Source: Lewinellaceae bacterium (GTDB lineage Bacteria > Bacteroidota > Bacteroidia > Chitinophagales > Saprospiraceae). From it: a DNA stretch of 64,000 nt. Shown piece by piece: positions 52,643-61,501 of this stretch. Numbering within the stretch: position 1 is the first letter of the stretch; the number at the start of each line of letters is the position of its first letter. A program made the translations under genes and the position numbers. The stretch is from the NCBI GenBank assembly GCA_020636105.1, contig JACJYL010000001.1, positions 310,001-374,000 on the forward strand, read 5' to 3'. Under the pieces are notes generated by a model. The model saw only the letters and a list, made by a program, of their open reading frames with translations. It was not told the origin of the DNA and did no database searches.

Positions 52643-53290
52643 ATGGCGGATAAAAATTTACCGTATAAGTTTATCACCATAGAAGGAAATATTGGTGCCG
52701 GAAAGACCACCCTTACCCACATGGTGGCCAGGGATTTTAATTATAAAATCATCCTGGAAGAGTTTTCCGACAACCCATTTCTTCCTTTTTTTTACAGCAA
52801 CCCCGAACGTTATGCTTTCCCGGTTGAATTGTTCTTTATGGCCGAGCGTCACAAACAATTACAGGAAGAACTGGCTAAAAAAGACCTTTTTCAACAGTCA
52901 GTAGTCTCCGACTATTTTTTCCTAAAAACCCTTTTATTTGCCAAGAACAACCTGAATGAAGAAGAATACAGACTTTTTCAACGTTTATTCGACGTGCTGA
53001 ATCTTAGTTTTCCGTCTCCTGACCTCCTTGTTTACCTGCACCGCCCGGTTGAAAAACTGTTGGAAAGCATAAAAACCCGTGGCAGAGAATACGAGCAGGT
53101 GATTAAATCTGAATACCTGCAAGAAATCCAGGGGGCCTATTTTGGTTTTTTTAAAACGGAGGTGAATTTTCCGGTATTGATTATTAACCTGGGCGATGCT
53201 GATTTTTTGAATGAAACCGAAACTTACCAAAGCATTATCGGTTTACTCAATAAAAAGTACCCTGTTGGGATTCATAATGTTGAACTTTAA
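52643..53290 (+). CDS. Deoxynucleoside kinase
   Basis: A 215-residue P-loop kinase of the dCK/dGK type with IEGNIGAGKTTLTHMVARD, the sugar-base site FSDNPFLPFFYSNPERYAF, a VSDYFFLKTLLFA stretch and YLHRPVEKLLESIKTRGREYE (lid arginines). It phosphorylates deoxynucleosides for salvage. The ATG at 52643 (MADKNLPYKFITIEGN) matches the family; the frame is open upstream to 52541. It follows folK by 119 bases. Confidence 0.93.
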   Translation: MADKNLPYKFITIEGNIGAGKTTLTHMVARDFNYKIILEEFSDNPFLPFFYSNPERYAFPVELFFMAERHKQLQEELAKKDLFQQSVVSDYFFLKTLLFAKNNLNEEEYRLFQRLFDVLNLSFPSPDLLVYLHRPVEKLLESIKTRGREYEQVIKSEYLQEIQGAYFGFFKTEVNFPVLIINLGDADFLNETETYQSIIGLLNKKYPVGIHNVEL

Positions 53291-53317
53291 GTTAATTTTT
53301 GTCAAAAATATTGCTCC

Positions 53318-54640
53318 ATGATCAACTTGCCGGAATCATCGCAAAAACGTATTGTCATAATTGGCGGCGGGTTTGCCGGGTTGAGCCTTGCCCGTAAACT
53401 GGCTAAATCGGATTACCAGGTGGTGTTGCTCGACAAAAATAATTACCACCAGTTTCAGCCTTTGTTTTATCAGGTGGCTATGTCCGGACTCGAACCCAGT
53501 TCCATCGTTTTTCCATTGCGGAAGTTGTTTCATAATCGTCAAAATGTCTATATCAGGGTTACGGAGGTGTTGTCTATTGAATGGGAAAAGAACAAGCTGA
53601 ATACGCCCCTGGGTATTGTCAATTTTGATTACCTCATTATAGCCACCGGCGCACGCACCAATTATTTTGGAAATAAAGCGCTTGAAAAACTGACCATACC
53701 CATGAAATCAGTTTCCGAGGCATTGTACCTTAGAAACAGGATACTGGCTGACTACGAAACGGCCCATAGTATCACCGATTATGCCGAAAGGCAAAAATAC
53801 CTTGATATCATTATCGTCGGAGGTGGTGCCACGGGTGTCGAGGTGGCAGGGGCTATAGCCGAAATGCGAAACACCATTTTTCATAAAGATTATCCAGAAC
53901 TCAATCCCGGTGAAATAGATATTTATCTAATACATGGGGCAGATCAGTTACTCAAAGGGATGTCTGAAGCAGCTTCAGGGAAAGCTTTTAAATTTTTAGA
54001 AGCCCTTGGGGTTAACATCAAACTTAATACCAGGGTGACGGATTTTGACGGCACAACGATCACGATGAGTGATGGTTCTACTTTGCAGGCTTATAAAGTG
54101 GTTTGGGCGGCAGGCATTATTGCCAATGGAATAAAGGGATTGCCCGATTCATGTTTTACCTATGGCGGCAGATTAAAAGTAGATCGTTTCCATTTGGTGG
54201 AGGGTACCAAAAATATTTTTGCCGTGGGAGATGTCGCTTTTATGGAAGAGGAAAATTATCCTCATGGACATCCACAGGTAGCCCAGGTGGCGCTTCAACA
54301 AGCCCACAACCTGGCGAATAATTTTAAAAGGAAACAAAAAGCGGAAACTTTGCGGCCCTTTTCTTATGACGATAAAGGCTCAATGGCCACAATAGGAAAA
54401 CACAAAGCGGTGGTAGATTTACCCAAATGGAAATTCCAGGGCTTTTTTGCCTGGATTGTCTGGTTGGTGGTTCACCTTTTTCAATTGATCGGGGTGAAAA
54501 ATCGTATTTTTGTTTTTTTAAACTGGGTCTGGAATTACCTCACCTACGATCAGTCCCTGCGATTGTTGATCAGGCCTTACAATCCCGGTAATAAAAATGT
54601 AGAAATGGTTTCGGAAAACGAACCGGAGAAGAGTGAATAG
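53318..54640 (+). CDS. ndh: Type II NADH dehydrogenase (NDH-2)
   Basis: A 440-residue flavoprotein that passes electrons from NADH to quinone without pumping. The FAD motif is IIGGGFAGLSLARKLAKSDY, the NADH motif IIVGGGATGVEVAGAIAEM, and the second FAD contact IFAVGDVAFME. The quinone-site motif AQVALQQAHNLANN is present, and a C-terminal amphipathic anchor follows (FFAWIVWLVVHLFQLIGVKN). It lies 27 bases after the kinase gene. Confidence 0.94.
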   Translation: MINLPESSQKRIVIIGGGFAGLSLARKLAKSDYQVVLLDKNNYHQFQPLFYQVAMSGLEPSSIVFPLRKLFHNRQNVYIRVTEVLSIEWEKNKLNTPLGIVNFDYLIIATGARTNYFGNKALEKLTIPMKSVSEALYLRNRILADYETAHSITDYAERQKYLDIIIVGGGATGVEVAGAIAEMRNTIFHKDYPELNPGEIDIYLIHGADQLLKGMSEAASGKAFKFLEALGVNIKLNTRVTDFDGTTITMSDGSTLQAYKVVWAAGIIANGIKGLPDSCFTYGGRLKVDRFHLVEGTKNIFAVGDVAFMEEENYPHGHPQVAQVALQQAHNLANNFKRKQKAETLRPFSYDDKGSMATIGKHKAVVDLPKWKFQGFFAWIVWLVVHLFQLIGVKNRIFVFLNWVWNYLTYDQSLRLLIRPYNPGNKNVEMVSENEPEKSE

Positions 54641-54672
54641 CTCCTGTTTTTAGAGACTCAAAACGTAAAAAA

Positions 54673-55476
54673 ATGAACATATTGATTATTGGTGGCGGAA
54701 ACATGGGCAAAACTTATGCACATAGTTTTTTGCGCTCCCATATTTCCAACAAAGAAGGTATGATGATCCTGGAAAGGTCACTTGAAAAAGCAGAAGAGCT
54801 GCGGGCTGCGAATGTGGGGACAATATATACGGAGCCGGAGGAATGCATTCAAAAAGCAGATCTGGTTATTTTTGCCGTTAAACCTCAGGATTCTATGGCT
54901 TTATTTGAAACTTTAAGACCGTATGTTGATCCACAACAGGTATTCCTGTCTATTATGGCCGGGGTGAAAATTTCTACGATCGAAAAAGCCCTGGGCGCCA
55001 AAAAGATCATTCGGGCCATGCCGAATTTGCCGGCTCAGATCGGTAGAGGGATGACGGCTTTTACTTCTTCCGATGATGTAACACGCATTGAACTGGTCAT
55101 GGTACAAAACCTGCTAAATACAACAGGGAAAACGGTTTATGCTGAAAAGGAAGATGCCATCGATGGGGCAACAGCCATCAGCGGCAGTGGACCGGCTTAT
55201 GTCTGGCACTTTATGGATTCCATGCTGAAGGCGGCTCAGGAGATGGGCTTCACTTATACGGAGGCGGAATTGCTGGTCACCCAAACTTTCCTGGGAGCCG
55301 TAGAACTCTATAATGCTTCTGATATTTCACTGGAAGAATGGATAAAAAGGGTTTGCTCCAAAGGGGGAACCACCGAAGCTGCCCTGCATTCGTTCAGGGA
55401 AAATGAAGTGGAAAAGGATATCATTGCTGGCGCTCATGCGGCCTTAAACAGAGCCCGGGAACTCGGGGCACAGTAA
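54673..55476 (+). CDS. proC: Pyrroline-5-carboxylate reductase
   Basis: ProC makes proline from pyrroline-5-carboxylate with NAD(P)H. The 267-residue protein has a Rossmann N-terminus (ILIIGGGNMGKTYAHSFL), VKPQDSMALFETLRP, RAMPNLPAQIGRGMTAF, and the signature SGSGPAYVWHFMDSMLKAAQE with KGGTTEAALHSF. It is followed by a convergent SPFH gene, now separated by an IS256 insertion. Confidence 0.96.
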   Translation: MNILIIGGGNMGKTYAHSFLRSHISNKEGMMILERSLEKAEELRAANVGTIYTEPEECIQKADLVIFAVKPQDSMALFETLRPYVDPQQVFLSIMAGVKISTIEKALGAKKIIRAMPNLPAQIGRGMTAFTSSDDVTRIELVMVQNLLNTTGKTVYAEKEDAIDGATAISGSGPAYVWHFMDSMLKAAQEMGFTYTEAELLVTQTFLGAVELYNASDISLEEWIKRVCSKGGTTEAALHSFRENEVEKDIIAGAHAALNRARELGAQ

Positions 55477-55494
55477 AAAGTGATGTTACTTTTT
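55475..55494. terminator. AT-rich hairpin after proC
   Basis: AAAAAGT pairs with ACTTTTT around GATGTT, overlapping the proC stop codon. It may have ended both proC and the convergent SPFH gene before the IS inserted. The stem has only two GC pairs. Confidence 0.4.
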
Positions 55495-55520
55495 ATGACA
55501 GTATCCTATTAAGTGTGTAA

Positions 55521-55551
55521 ATAAAAAATAGAGGGCTTCGCCCGAATTTTT
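55521..55551 (-). terminator. Hairpin at the left IS end, transposase terminator
   Basis: On the minus strand AAAAAT...GGGC-GAA-GCCC...ATTTTT folds as an imperfect hairpin with a T-rich tail just past the transposase stop. It probably terminates the transposase message. Confidence 0.5.
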
Positions 55552-56749
55552 AGATTTTGACTCTTTCGTCAAAAATAGCAATAAATTGGTTAAGAATAAT
55601 GGGCCAGTTGCGAATCGGCATGGTCCATTTTTTCGTTATTTCAAAAATCGCCAGATAAACCGACTTTTTCAATGCATTATCCGTTGGAAAAGACATTTTG
55701 TTTTTGGTGTATTTTCTGATTTTTCCGTTGAGATTTTCAATCAAATTTGTGGTATAAATGATCGTTCTAATTTCAAGAGGGAAGTCAAAAAAAGTGGTCA
55801 GCTCATCCCAGTTATTATACCATGATTTAATAGCGTAAGGATACTTGTGATTCCATTTTTCATCAAAGTCCTTTAGAGCTGCCTGGGCGGCTTCTTTGGT
55901 CGGTGCTCCATAAATGGTTTTCATGTCTTTGGCAAAAACCTTACGATCTTTCCAGACAACGTATTTGGAAGCATTCCTGATTTGGTGCACGACACAAATT
56001 TGAGTGCTCGTTTCAGGAAAAACACTTTTAATAGTCTGGGTAAAACCGTTGAGATTATCCGTCACGGTAATTAAGATATCTTCTACGCCCCGAGCTTTGA
56101 TATCGGTCAGTACGCCCATCCAAAAACTGGCGGCTTCACTTTTACCCAACCACATGCCCAAAACCTCTTTCCTCCCGTCTTTCTTGAGTCCTACGGCCAA
56201 ATAGACTGTTTTATTGGTCACTCTGGAGTTCTCACGGACTTTAAAAACAATCCCATCCATCCACACGATTAGATACTGAGATTCCAGGGGGCGATTTTGC
56301 CAGGCAATGATATCCTCGGTCACCTTATCGGTGATTTTGGAGATGGTAGACGTAGAGATGTTGAAGTCATACAAATCCCGAATTTGTTCCTCAATATCGG
56401 CATTGCTCATCCCTTTGGCATAAAGTGAAATTACGATCGATTCAATGCCTTTAGCCAGCCTGGATCGTTTAGGAACAATCTGAGGTGTAAAACTTCCATC
56501 CCGGTCTCTGGGCACCTCGATTTCAGATTCGCCATAGGAGGTTTTGATTACTTTTTTAGAATTGCCGTTCCGGGCATTTGGATTGTCGCTCCTCTGGTGT
56601 TTGGCATAATCCAGATGGGCATCAATTTCTCCTTCCAGCATTTTTTCAATGCCGCGTTTGTGAAGCTCACTGAGGAAAGATTCTAACTCATCCCCAGTCT
56701 TAAATTGCTTCAGGAAATCATCGTTTAATAGATCTTCTTTTTTCATCAT
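55550..56749 (-). CDS. IS256-family transposase
   Basis: The 399-residue protein is full length for IS256/Mutator transposases. It has the N-terminal helical region, DDE catalytic positions in WMDGIVFKVREN, VTDNLNGF and the C-terminal TTNLIENLNGKIRKY motif (Glu), and the VVHQIRNASKYV signature between them. There is no frameshift or stop, so it is likely active. Confidence 0.97.
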   Translation of the reverse strand: MMKKEDLLNDDFLKQFKTGDELESFLSELHKRGIEKMLEGEIDAHLDYAKHQRSDNPNARNGNSKKVIKTSYGESEIEVPRDRDGSFTPQIVPKRSRLAKGIESIVISLYAKGMSNADIEEQIRDLYDFNISTSTISKITDKVTEDIIAWQNRPLESQYLIVWMDGIVFKVRENSRVTNKTVYLAVGLKKDGRKEVLGMWLGKSEAASFWMGVLTDIKARGVEDILITVTDNLNGFTQTIKSVFPETSTQICVVHQIRNASKYVVWKDRKVFAKDMKTIYGAPTKEAAQAALKDFDEKWNHKYPYAIKSWYNNWDELTTFFDFPLEIRTIIYTTNLIENLNGKIRKYTKNKMSFPTDNALKKSVYLAIFEITKKWTMPIRNWPIILNQFIAIFDERVKI

Positions 56750-56779
56750 CAGTAAAGTATGTTTTAAAATTACAAAAAA

Positions 56780-56811
56780 TTAAAATAGGGGGCCATGGCC
56801 CCCTATTTTAA
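56780..56811. repeat. 32-bp perfect palindrome inside the IS right end
   Basis: The two 16-base arms, starting TTAAAATAGGGGGCCA at 56780, are exact reverse complements about a centre at 56795/56796. It lies just upstream of the transposase start and 27 bases inside the right end. It could fold into a cruciform or RNA hairpin that blocks incoming transcription or translation. Confidence 0.85.
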
Positions 56812-56823
56812 AACTTACACACT

Positions 56824-57792
56824 TTACTGGATACTACCCTTTTTATCCAGGTTAAGCATTATCCCCTGGCCTGAACCGAGCATATAAGTAGGCAGTACCC
56901 CGTTCCATTTGTTTATCCATTCAAGTTCAATGATTTTTGGATTACTTGCAATCGATGAACCCTTGATTTGTAAGGCTTTTGCTTCACCTTCTGCCTGTTG
57001 TATAGCAATATCTTTATCAATCCTTGCCTGTTTAAGCAATTCTTCTTTTTGCCTGGTTACGTCAACCAGCCGAAGAGCTTCCTGCTCGGCAAGCTTTTTA
57101 TTGTTTATGGCCGCTTCATATTCCAAATTATAATAGACTTCCCGAATGTCCACCTGATCAATAATCAAATGGTATTGTTCAACCTCTTTTCGGATTCTCC
57201 CTATTACATCGTTTTGAATGGCTTCTCTTTTGGTGCTATAAACTTCAATAGGGGTATAATTACTTACACTCAAGGCTAAGGTCGATTTAAGTTTTGTTCG
57301 TATTACGTTTTCTTCAAGCCATAAATACCTGCCCGTATTTCCCCCGTCATTTTCTGTTACGTTTTGATAAATCCAGGAAGCCATAGCAGGATCTATTCTC
57401 CATGAAACGGAAATATCAATCCCCATTTTTATCCCGTCTTTGGTGGGAGCCCAAATAGCATCTGAATGATCTTTTGCGCCCTCCCCTTGTTCATTGGTAC
57501 AGGTATAAACCCAAACGGTTTTATCCATTTTGTGTACATCATTCCAGGGCATTACGATATGCCACCCCGTGTGTAATTCTTCATCACTAACCCCTGTAGG
57601 TGTCACTAAAACACCGACTTGCTGAGGATCAACACGAACAATCATGGAAGAAAAGGAGAAAAGAATAATCCCTACGATTAAGGCTGGAAATATCAGGGGG
57701 TAATTTATGGGTGACTGTCGTTTGCCAGAAATTAATCCAATAATGGAATAAATGATAAGCAGGATTGAAATTAAAATAAATATTGAAATCAT
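56824..57792 (-). CDS. SPFH/band-7 (prohibitin-like) membrane protein with IS-derived stop
   Basis: The product has an N-terminal membrane helix pair (ISIFILISILLIIYSIIGLI and YPLIFPALIVGIILFSF), an SPFH domain (VRVDPQQVGVLVTPTG to YHLIIDQVDIREV) and a helical C-terminus with the EYEAAINNKKLAEQEALR coiled coil. SPFH proteins form membrane scaffolds. The IS256 element joins at the last codon: before insertion AAG (Lys) was followed by TAA; now four extra residues, GSIQ, are read from the IS end before its TAA. The protein is therefore nearly unchanged. Confidence 0.9.
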   Translation of the reverse strand: MISIFILISILLIIYSIIGLISGKRQSPINYPLIFPALIVGIILFSFSSMIVRVDPQQVGVLVTPTGVSDEELHTGWHIVMPWNDVHKMDKTVWVYTCTNEQGEGAKDHSDAIWAPTKDGIKMGIDISVSWRIDPAMASWIYQNVTENDGGNTGRYLWLEENVIRTKLKSTLALSVSNYTPIEVYSTKREAIQNDVIGRIRKEVEQYHLIIDQVDIREVYYNLEYEAAINNKKLAEQEALRLVDVTRQKEELLKQARIDKDIAIQQAEGEAKALQIKGSSIASNPKIIELEWINKWNGVLPTYMLGSGQGIMLNLDKKGSIQ

Positions 57793-57937
57793 TTTTTTTG
57801 AATTTTTGTTAATATTTATTCATTGTTATTTGTTGCGAAAAACTTCTCTACATAAATCTAATACTTCCCCTTAATTCAATAAAGATTCTTTCCTTTTTTT
57901 TTTCACTGGATTACAATAATAAATGGCACCGGCTTCA

Positions 57938-59776
57938 TTACTGATACCCTTGCGCCTGCAGCTCAAACAGCTCTGCATAGAGCTGACGGTTTTCCATCAG
58001 TTCTTCATGAGTTCCGATCTCTAATACCCTGCCGTTTTTGAGTACCATTATGCGATCGGCCATTCTTACGGTACTGAAGCGGTGAGAGATGATGACGGAG
58101 GTTTTGTCTTTGGTCAGGGCGATGAATCTTTGGAATGCCTCATATTCAGCCCGGGCATCCAGGGATGCCGTCGGCTCGTCGAGGATCAGGATATCGGCAT
58201 TCTTCATATAGGCTCTGGCCAGGGCAATTTTTTGCCATTGGCCGCCGGACAGGTCTTTTCCCAGTTTGAATCTTTTTCCAAGTTGCTGATCCAATCCCAT
58301 GGTCATTTCATCCAGAACTGAGTTGGCGAGGCTTTGCTCTGCTGCCCTTAATATTCTTGCCTCGTCTGCCAGCTCATCGATTTTACCCACTCCAATGTTT
58401 TCCCGAATGGTCAGTTCATATCGGATGAAATCCTGGAAAATCACTCCAAAGAGTTGCTGGTACGCTTCCACGTCAAAGTTGGTAATATCTATCCCTTCTA
58501 ATAGGATTCTTCCCGAGGTGGGTTTATAAAATCGGAGCATTAGCTTAATAAGGGTTGTCTTTCCTGCTCCATTTTCACCGACAAAGGCAATTTTCTCCCC
58601 TGGGAGAATAGTGAAATTTACCTCCTTCAACACGGTCTCCTCAGCGCCCGGGTACGAAAAACTTACCTTTTCAAAAGTAAAACCCTGTTTGATTTCTGAG
58701 GGGATGGGAACCAGGGTTTCATTGGGAATTATATGGCTCTTAATATCTACAAAATCAAAATAGTCCCTGAGGTATAGAGCGCTCTCAGCTATCCTGGTAA
58801 AACTGGAGAAGATCCTTTCCAGTCCGGATTTTAACCGATTGAAGGATCCTGAGAGGAAGGTTAATTCCCCAACGGTCAATGCGCCGTTTAAAACCCTGTA
58901 GATGATAAAAACATAGGCAGCATAGTAGCTGAGGACTCCAAGGGCGTTGAATACGCCTCCCCAAACAGATTTCCTAATCGTCAGGATTTTATTTTCTTCG
59001 TAATATTGATTGGCCAGGTTCCAAAATCGGTCTGCGATGAAATCGCTCAACCCAAATAATTTCAATTCTTTGGCGGTTCGATCATTGGCTCCAATGTACC
59101 TAAGGTAGTCTAATTCTCTTCGTTCCTGTGTCCAGCTCCTTGCCAATGAATACCCTTTTGAACTAAACCTAAACTCGTTGATAAAGGCAGGAATGATGGA
59201 GAGCACCACCAGCACGACCAGTAAAGGTTCAAAAATGATCAGCCCTATGGCAAGAGAAGTCACCGTGATCATCCCTTGAATCTGGCCTAAAGAAGAAGAC
59301 ATTAGGTTTACCCTGTTGTTGGTCTGCGTTCTGGCTCTTTCTAATTTATCATAAAATTCGGCATCTTCCAGTTGGCTTATCTCTACCTCTTTAGTCTTTT
59401 TGATCAGCAATACGGAAGAATTATTAGAGTATTTATCGCCCATTAGTCCATCAGTGAGGCTGATGGCTCTGTTGATCAGGTCATTGATAAATACAAGTCC
59501 CAACTCAATTCCTACATACATCCAAAGGGTTTGATAAGAAGTATTGTCCTGGTCAATTAGGGCCAATATCTCATCGACGATCAGCTTGCCCACCCATAAG
59601 ACTAAAATGGGGGTTGAAGAGGATAAAAGCCTGCATATTATATTGGCCCAAAACAATTGGGGGCTGCTGTGGTGAATCTCTCTGAAAAATCTGGGGATAT
59701 TCTTTAAAGCAATAAGATTGGATCTTAGGTTTATTTTCTTTTGATCGTTTATGGAATTGGGAGGACGTCTTGCCAA
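57938..59776 (-). CDS. ABC exporter, fused permease and ATPase
   Basis: A 612-residue half-transporter. Six membrane helices in residues about 40-330 are followed by an ATPase with Walker A GENGAGKTTLIKL, Q-loop VIFQDFIRY, signature LSGGQWQKIALARAY, Walker B ILILDEPTASLD and H-loop IISHRFSTV. It probably works as a homodimer exporting lipid, peptide or drug; cargo cannot be told. It lies downstream of ffh on the same strand with a 187-base gap. Confidence 0.92.
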   Translation of the reverse strand: MARRPPNSINDQKKINLRSNLIALKNIPRFFREIHHSSPQLFWANIICRLLSSSTPILVLWVGKLIVDEILALIDQDNTSYQTLWMYVGIELGLVFINDLINRAISLTDGLMGDKYSNNSSVLLIKKTKEVEISQLEDAEFYDKLERARTQTNNRVNLMSSSLGQIQGMITVTSLAIGLIIFEPLLVVLVVLSIIPAFINEFRFSSKGYSLARSWTQERRELDYLRYIGANDRTAKELKLFGLSDFIADRFWNLANQYYEENKILTIRKSVWGGVFNALGVLSYYAAYVFIIYRVLNGALTVGELTFLSGSFNRLKSGLERIFSSFTRIAESALYLRDYFDFVDIKSHIIPNETLVPIPSEIKQGFTFEKVSFSYPGAEETVLKEVNFTILPGEKIAFVGENGAGKTTLIKLMLRFYKPTSGRILLEGIDITNFDVEAYQQLFGVIFQDFIRYELTIRENIGVGKIDELADEARILRAAEQSLANSVLDEMTMGLDQQLGKRFKLGKDLSGGQWQKIALARAYMKNADILILDEPTASLDARAEYEAFQRFIALTKDKTSVIISHRFSTVRMADRIMVLKNGRVLEIGTHEELMENRQLYAELFELQAQGYQ

Positions 59777-59963
59777 TTTTTATTTATTTTGAATCGTTAT
59801 TCTTTTTGCCACCAATACTATTTATCCCTCCACGAAGAGTGTTTACCTCAGGAGATTATTGCATAACAATAACGTATTGCCATTGAGATAAAATGATAGG
59901 TGCGGAAAAAGGGTATTTATCGTCGTCGGAGTGTTTGCCCCCCAAACGCCAGGTAATATAATC

Positions 59964-61328
59964 CTACCTCCGTCTGAAGCCAGGTTTTACGGCTCCACCG
60001 CCAAGACCACCGGCAGCGCCGCCCATGCCTTGCATTTTGGTCATCTGGCGCATCATTTTACGCATTTGATCAAACTGTTTCATGAAACGGTTGATCTCGT
60101 CCAGTGATTGACCACAGCCGCCGGCTATTCTTTTTTTGCGGCTCAGGCTCAACAACTCCGGATTAGCCCTTTCCTGGGGGGTCATGGAAAAAATGATCGA
60201 TTCCACTTTGCTGAAAGCAGAATCGTCAATGTCCAGATCCTTGGTCATTTTGTTCATCCCGGGAATCATATTCATGAGGCTCTTCAGATCCCCCATTTTC
60301 CGGATTTGTCCGATCTGACTGAGAAAGTCGTTAAAATCAAATTTGTTCTTTTTGATCTTTTTCTCCAGTCTTTTGGCTTCCGCTTCATCAAACTGGTCCT
60401 GGGCGCGCTCTACGAAAGAAACGATATCCCCCATACCGAGGATACGCTGAGCCATACGATCAGGGTGGAAAATGTCAAGGGCATCCATTTTTTCGCCTGT
60501 GCTGGCAAATTTGATGGGTTTTCCAACGGTATATTTGACAGATAATGCCGCACCACCGCGGGTGTCACCATCCAACTTGGTCAGTACAACTCCATCGTAA
60601 TTGATGACATCATTGAAGGCTTTGGCTGTATTTACGGCATCCTGACCCGTCATGGAGTCTACGACAAAAAGAGTTTCATTGGGAAGAACGGCTTCTTTGA
60701 TGGCCGCGATCTCGTCCATCATTTCCTTGTCCACGGCCAAACGTCCTGCGGTATCGACAATGACGACATCATAACCATTTGTTTTCGCAAAATGAATGGC
60801 TTTGAGGGCAATCTCAACCGGGTTTTTACTCTCCGGTTCTTTATAAATTCCTGCTCCAACCTGCTCTGCAAGAACGGTTAGCTGATCGATGGCCGCCGGA
60901 CGGTAAACATCACAAGCCACCAGCAGCGGTTTCTTTTTATCCTTACTTCTCGTTTTAAGATGATAGGCCAATTTGCCCGAAAAAGTCGTTTTACCGGATC
61001 CTTGCAGACCGGCAACAAGGACTACAGCGGGATCGCCTTTGACATTGATTCCTGTGGTCTGTCCGCCCATCAGGTCCACCAACTCGTCCATGACGATTTT
61101 GACCATCAATTCTCCGGGCTTAACGGATTGCAGTACATTCTGCTTGCCCAGGGCTTCATCCTTTATCTTATCGGTGAATTCCTTGGCAATCTTATAATTA
61201 ACGTCGGCAGCGACTAACGCACGACGAATTTCCTTAATAGATTGCGCTACATTGATCTCCGTCAGTTTTCCTTCTCCCTTTAGGTTTTTAAAGGCCGATT
61301 CTAATCTATCATTTAAGCTGTCAAACAT
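59964..61328 (-). CDS. ffh: Signal recognition particle protein Ffh
   Basis: The SRP GTPase delivers nascent membrane proteins to FtsY and the translocon. The 454-residue protein has an N helical bundle, the G domain (GLQGSGKTTFSGKLA, VDTAGRLA, LTKLDGDTRGGAALS, TGEKMDAL), and a methionine-rich M domain (MIPGMNKMTKDL to MRKMMRQMTKMQGMGG) ending in a Gly-rich basic tail. Length is normal. Confidence 0.97.
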   Translation of the reverse strand: MFDSLNDRLESAFKNLKGEGKLTEINVAQSIKEIRRALVAADVNYKIAKEFTDKIKDEALGKQNVLQSVKPGELMVKIVMDELVDLMGGQTTGINVKGDPAVVLVAGLQGSGKTTFSGKLAYHLKTRSKDKKKPLLVACDVYRPAAIDQLTVLAEQVGAGIYKEPESKNPVEIALKAIHFAKTNGYDVVIVDTAGRLAVDKEMMDEIAAIKEAVLPNETLFVVDSMTGQDAVNTAKAFNDVINYDGVVLTKLDGDTRGGAALSVKYTVGKPIKFASTGEKMDALDIFHPDRMAQRILGMGDIVSFVERAQDQFDEAEAKRLEKKIKKNKFDFNDFLSQIGQIRKMGDLKSLMNMIPGMNKMTKDLDIDDSAFSKVESIIFSMTPQERANPELLSLSRKKRIAGGCGQSLDEINRFMKQFDQMRKMMRQMTKMQGMGGAAGGLGGGAVKPGFRRR

Positions 61329-61501
61329 GGTCTATATATATTTTCGAGTTCGCAAGGCTGTTTTAAGTCAAAAAAAGAACTAACAAACAGCTCGTTTGGT
61401 TTTGAATTAATGGCGAAATTTTTGAAAGTCGCAAAGATACGGTGATTTGTTCCAATTAGACAACGGTTAACGGATCAATTTGAAAAAAGCCTGAATATTA
61501 G

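Larger units (their letters stand above)
55497..56838. mobile_element. Complete IS256-family insertion sequence (1342 bp)
   Basis: The element is bounded by the direct target duplication CTTTTTAT (55489-55496 and 56839-56846), eight bases as usual for IS256. Its ends are imperfect inverted repeats: GACAGTATCC with AAGTGTGTAA at the left and GGTAGTATCC with AAGTGTGTAA at the right, both followed by an AAAATAG-GGG-like tract. One transposase gene fills it. Both ends carry inner hairpins. The intact target duplication and intact gene suggest recent insertion. Confidence 0.95.

Noticed and set aside
55497..56838. IS-disrupted SPFH pseudogene
   Set aside because: The insertion falls at the stop codon and leaves the SPFH frame complete apart from four added residues, so it is not a broken gene.
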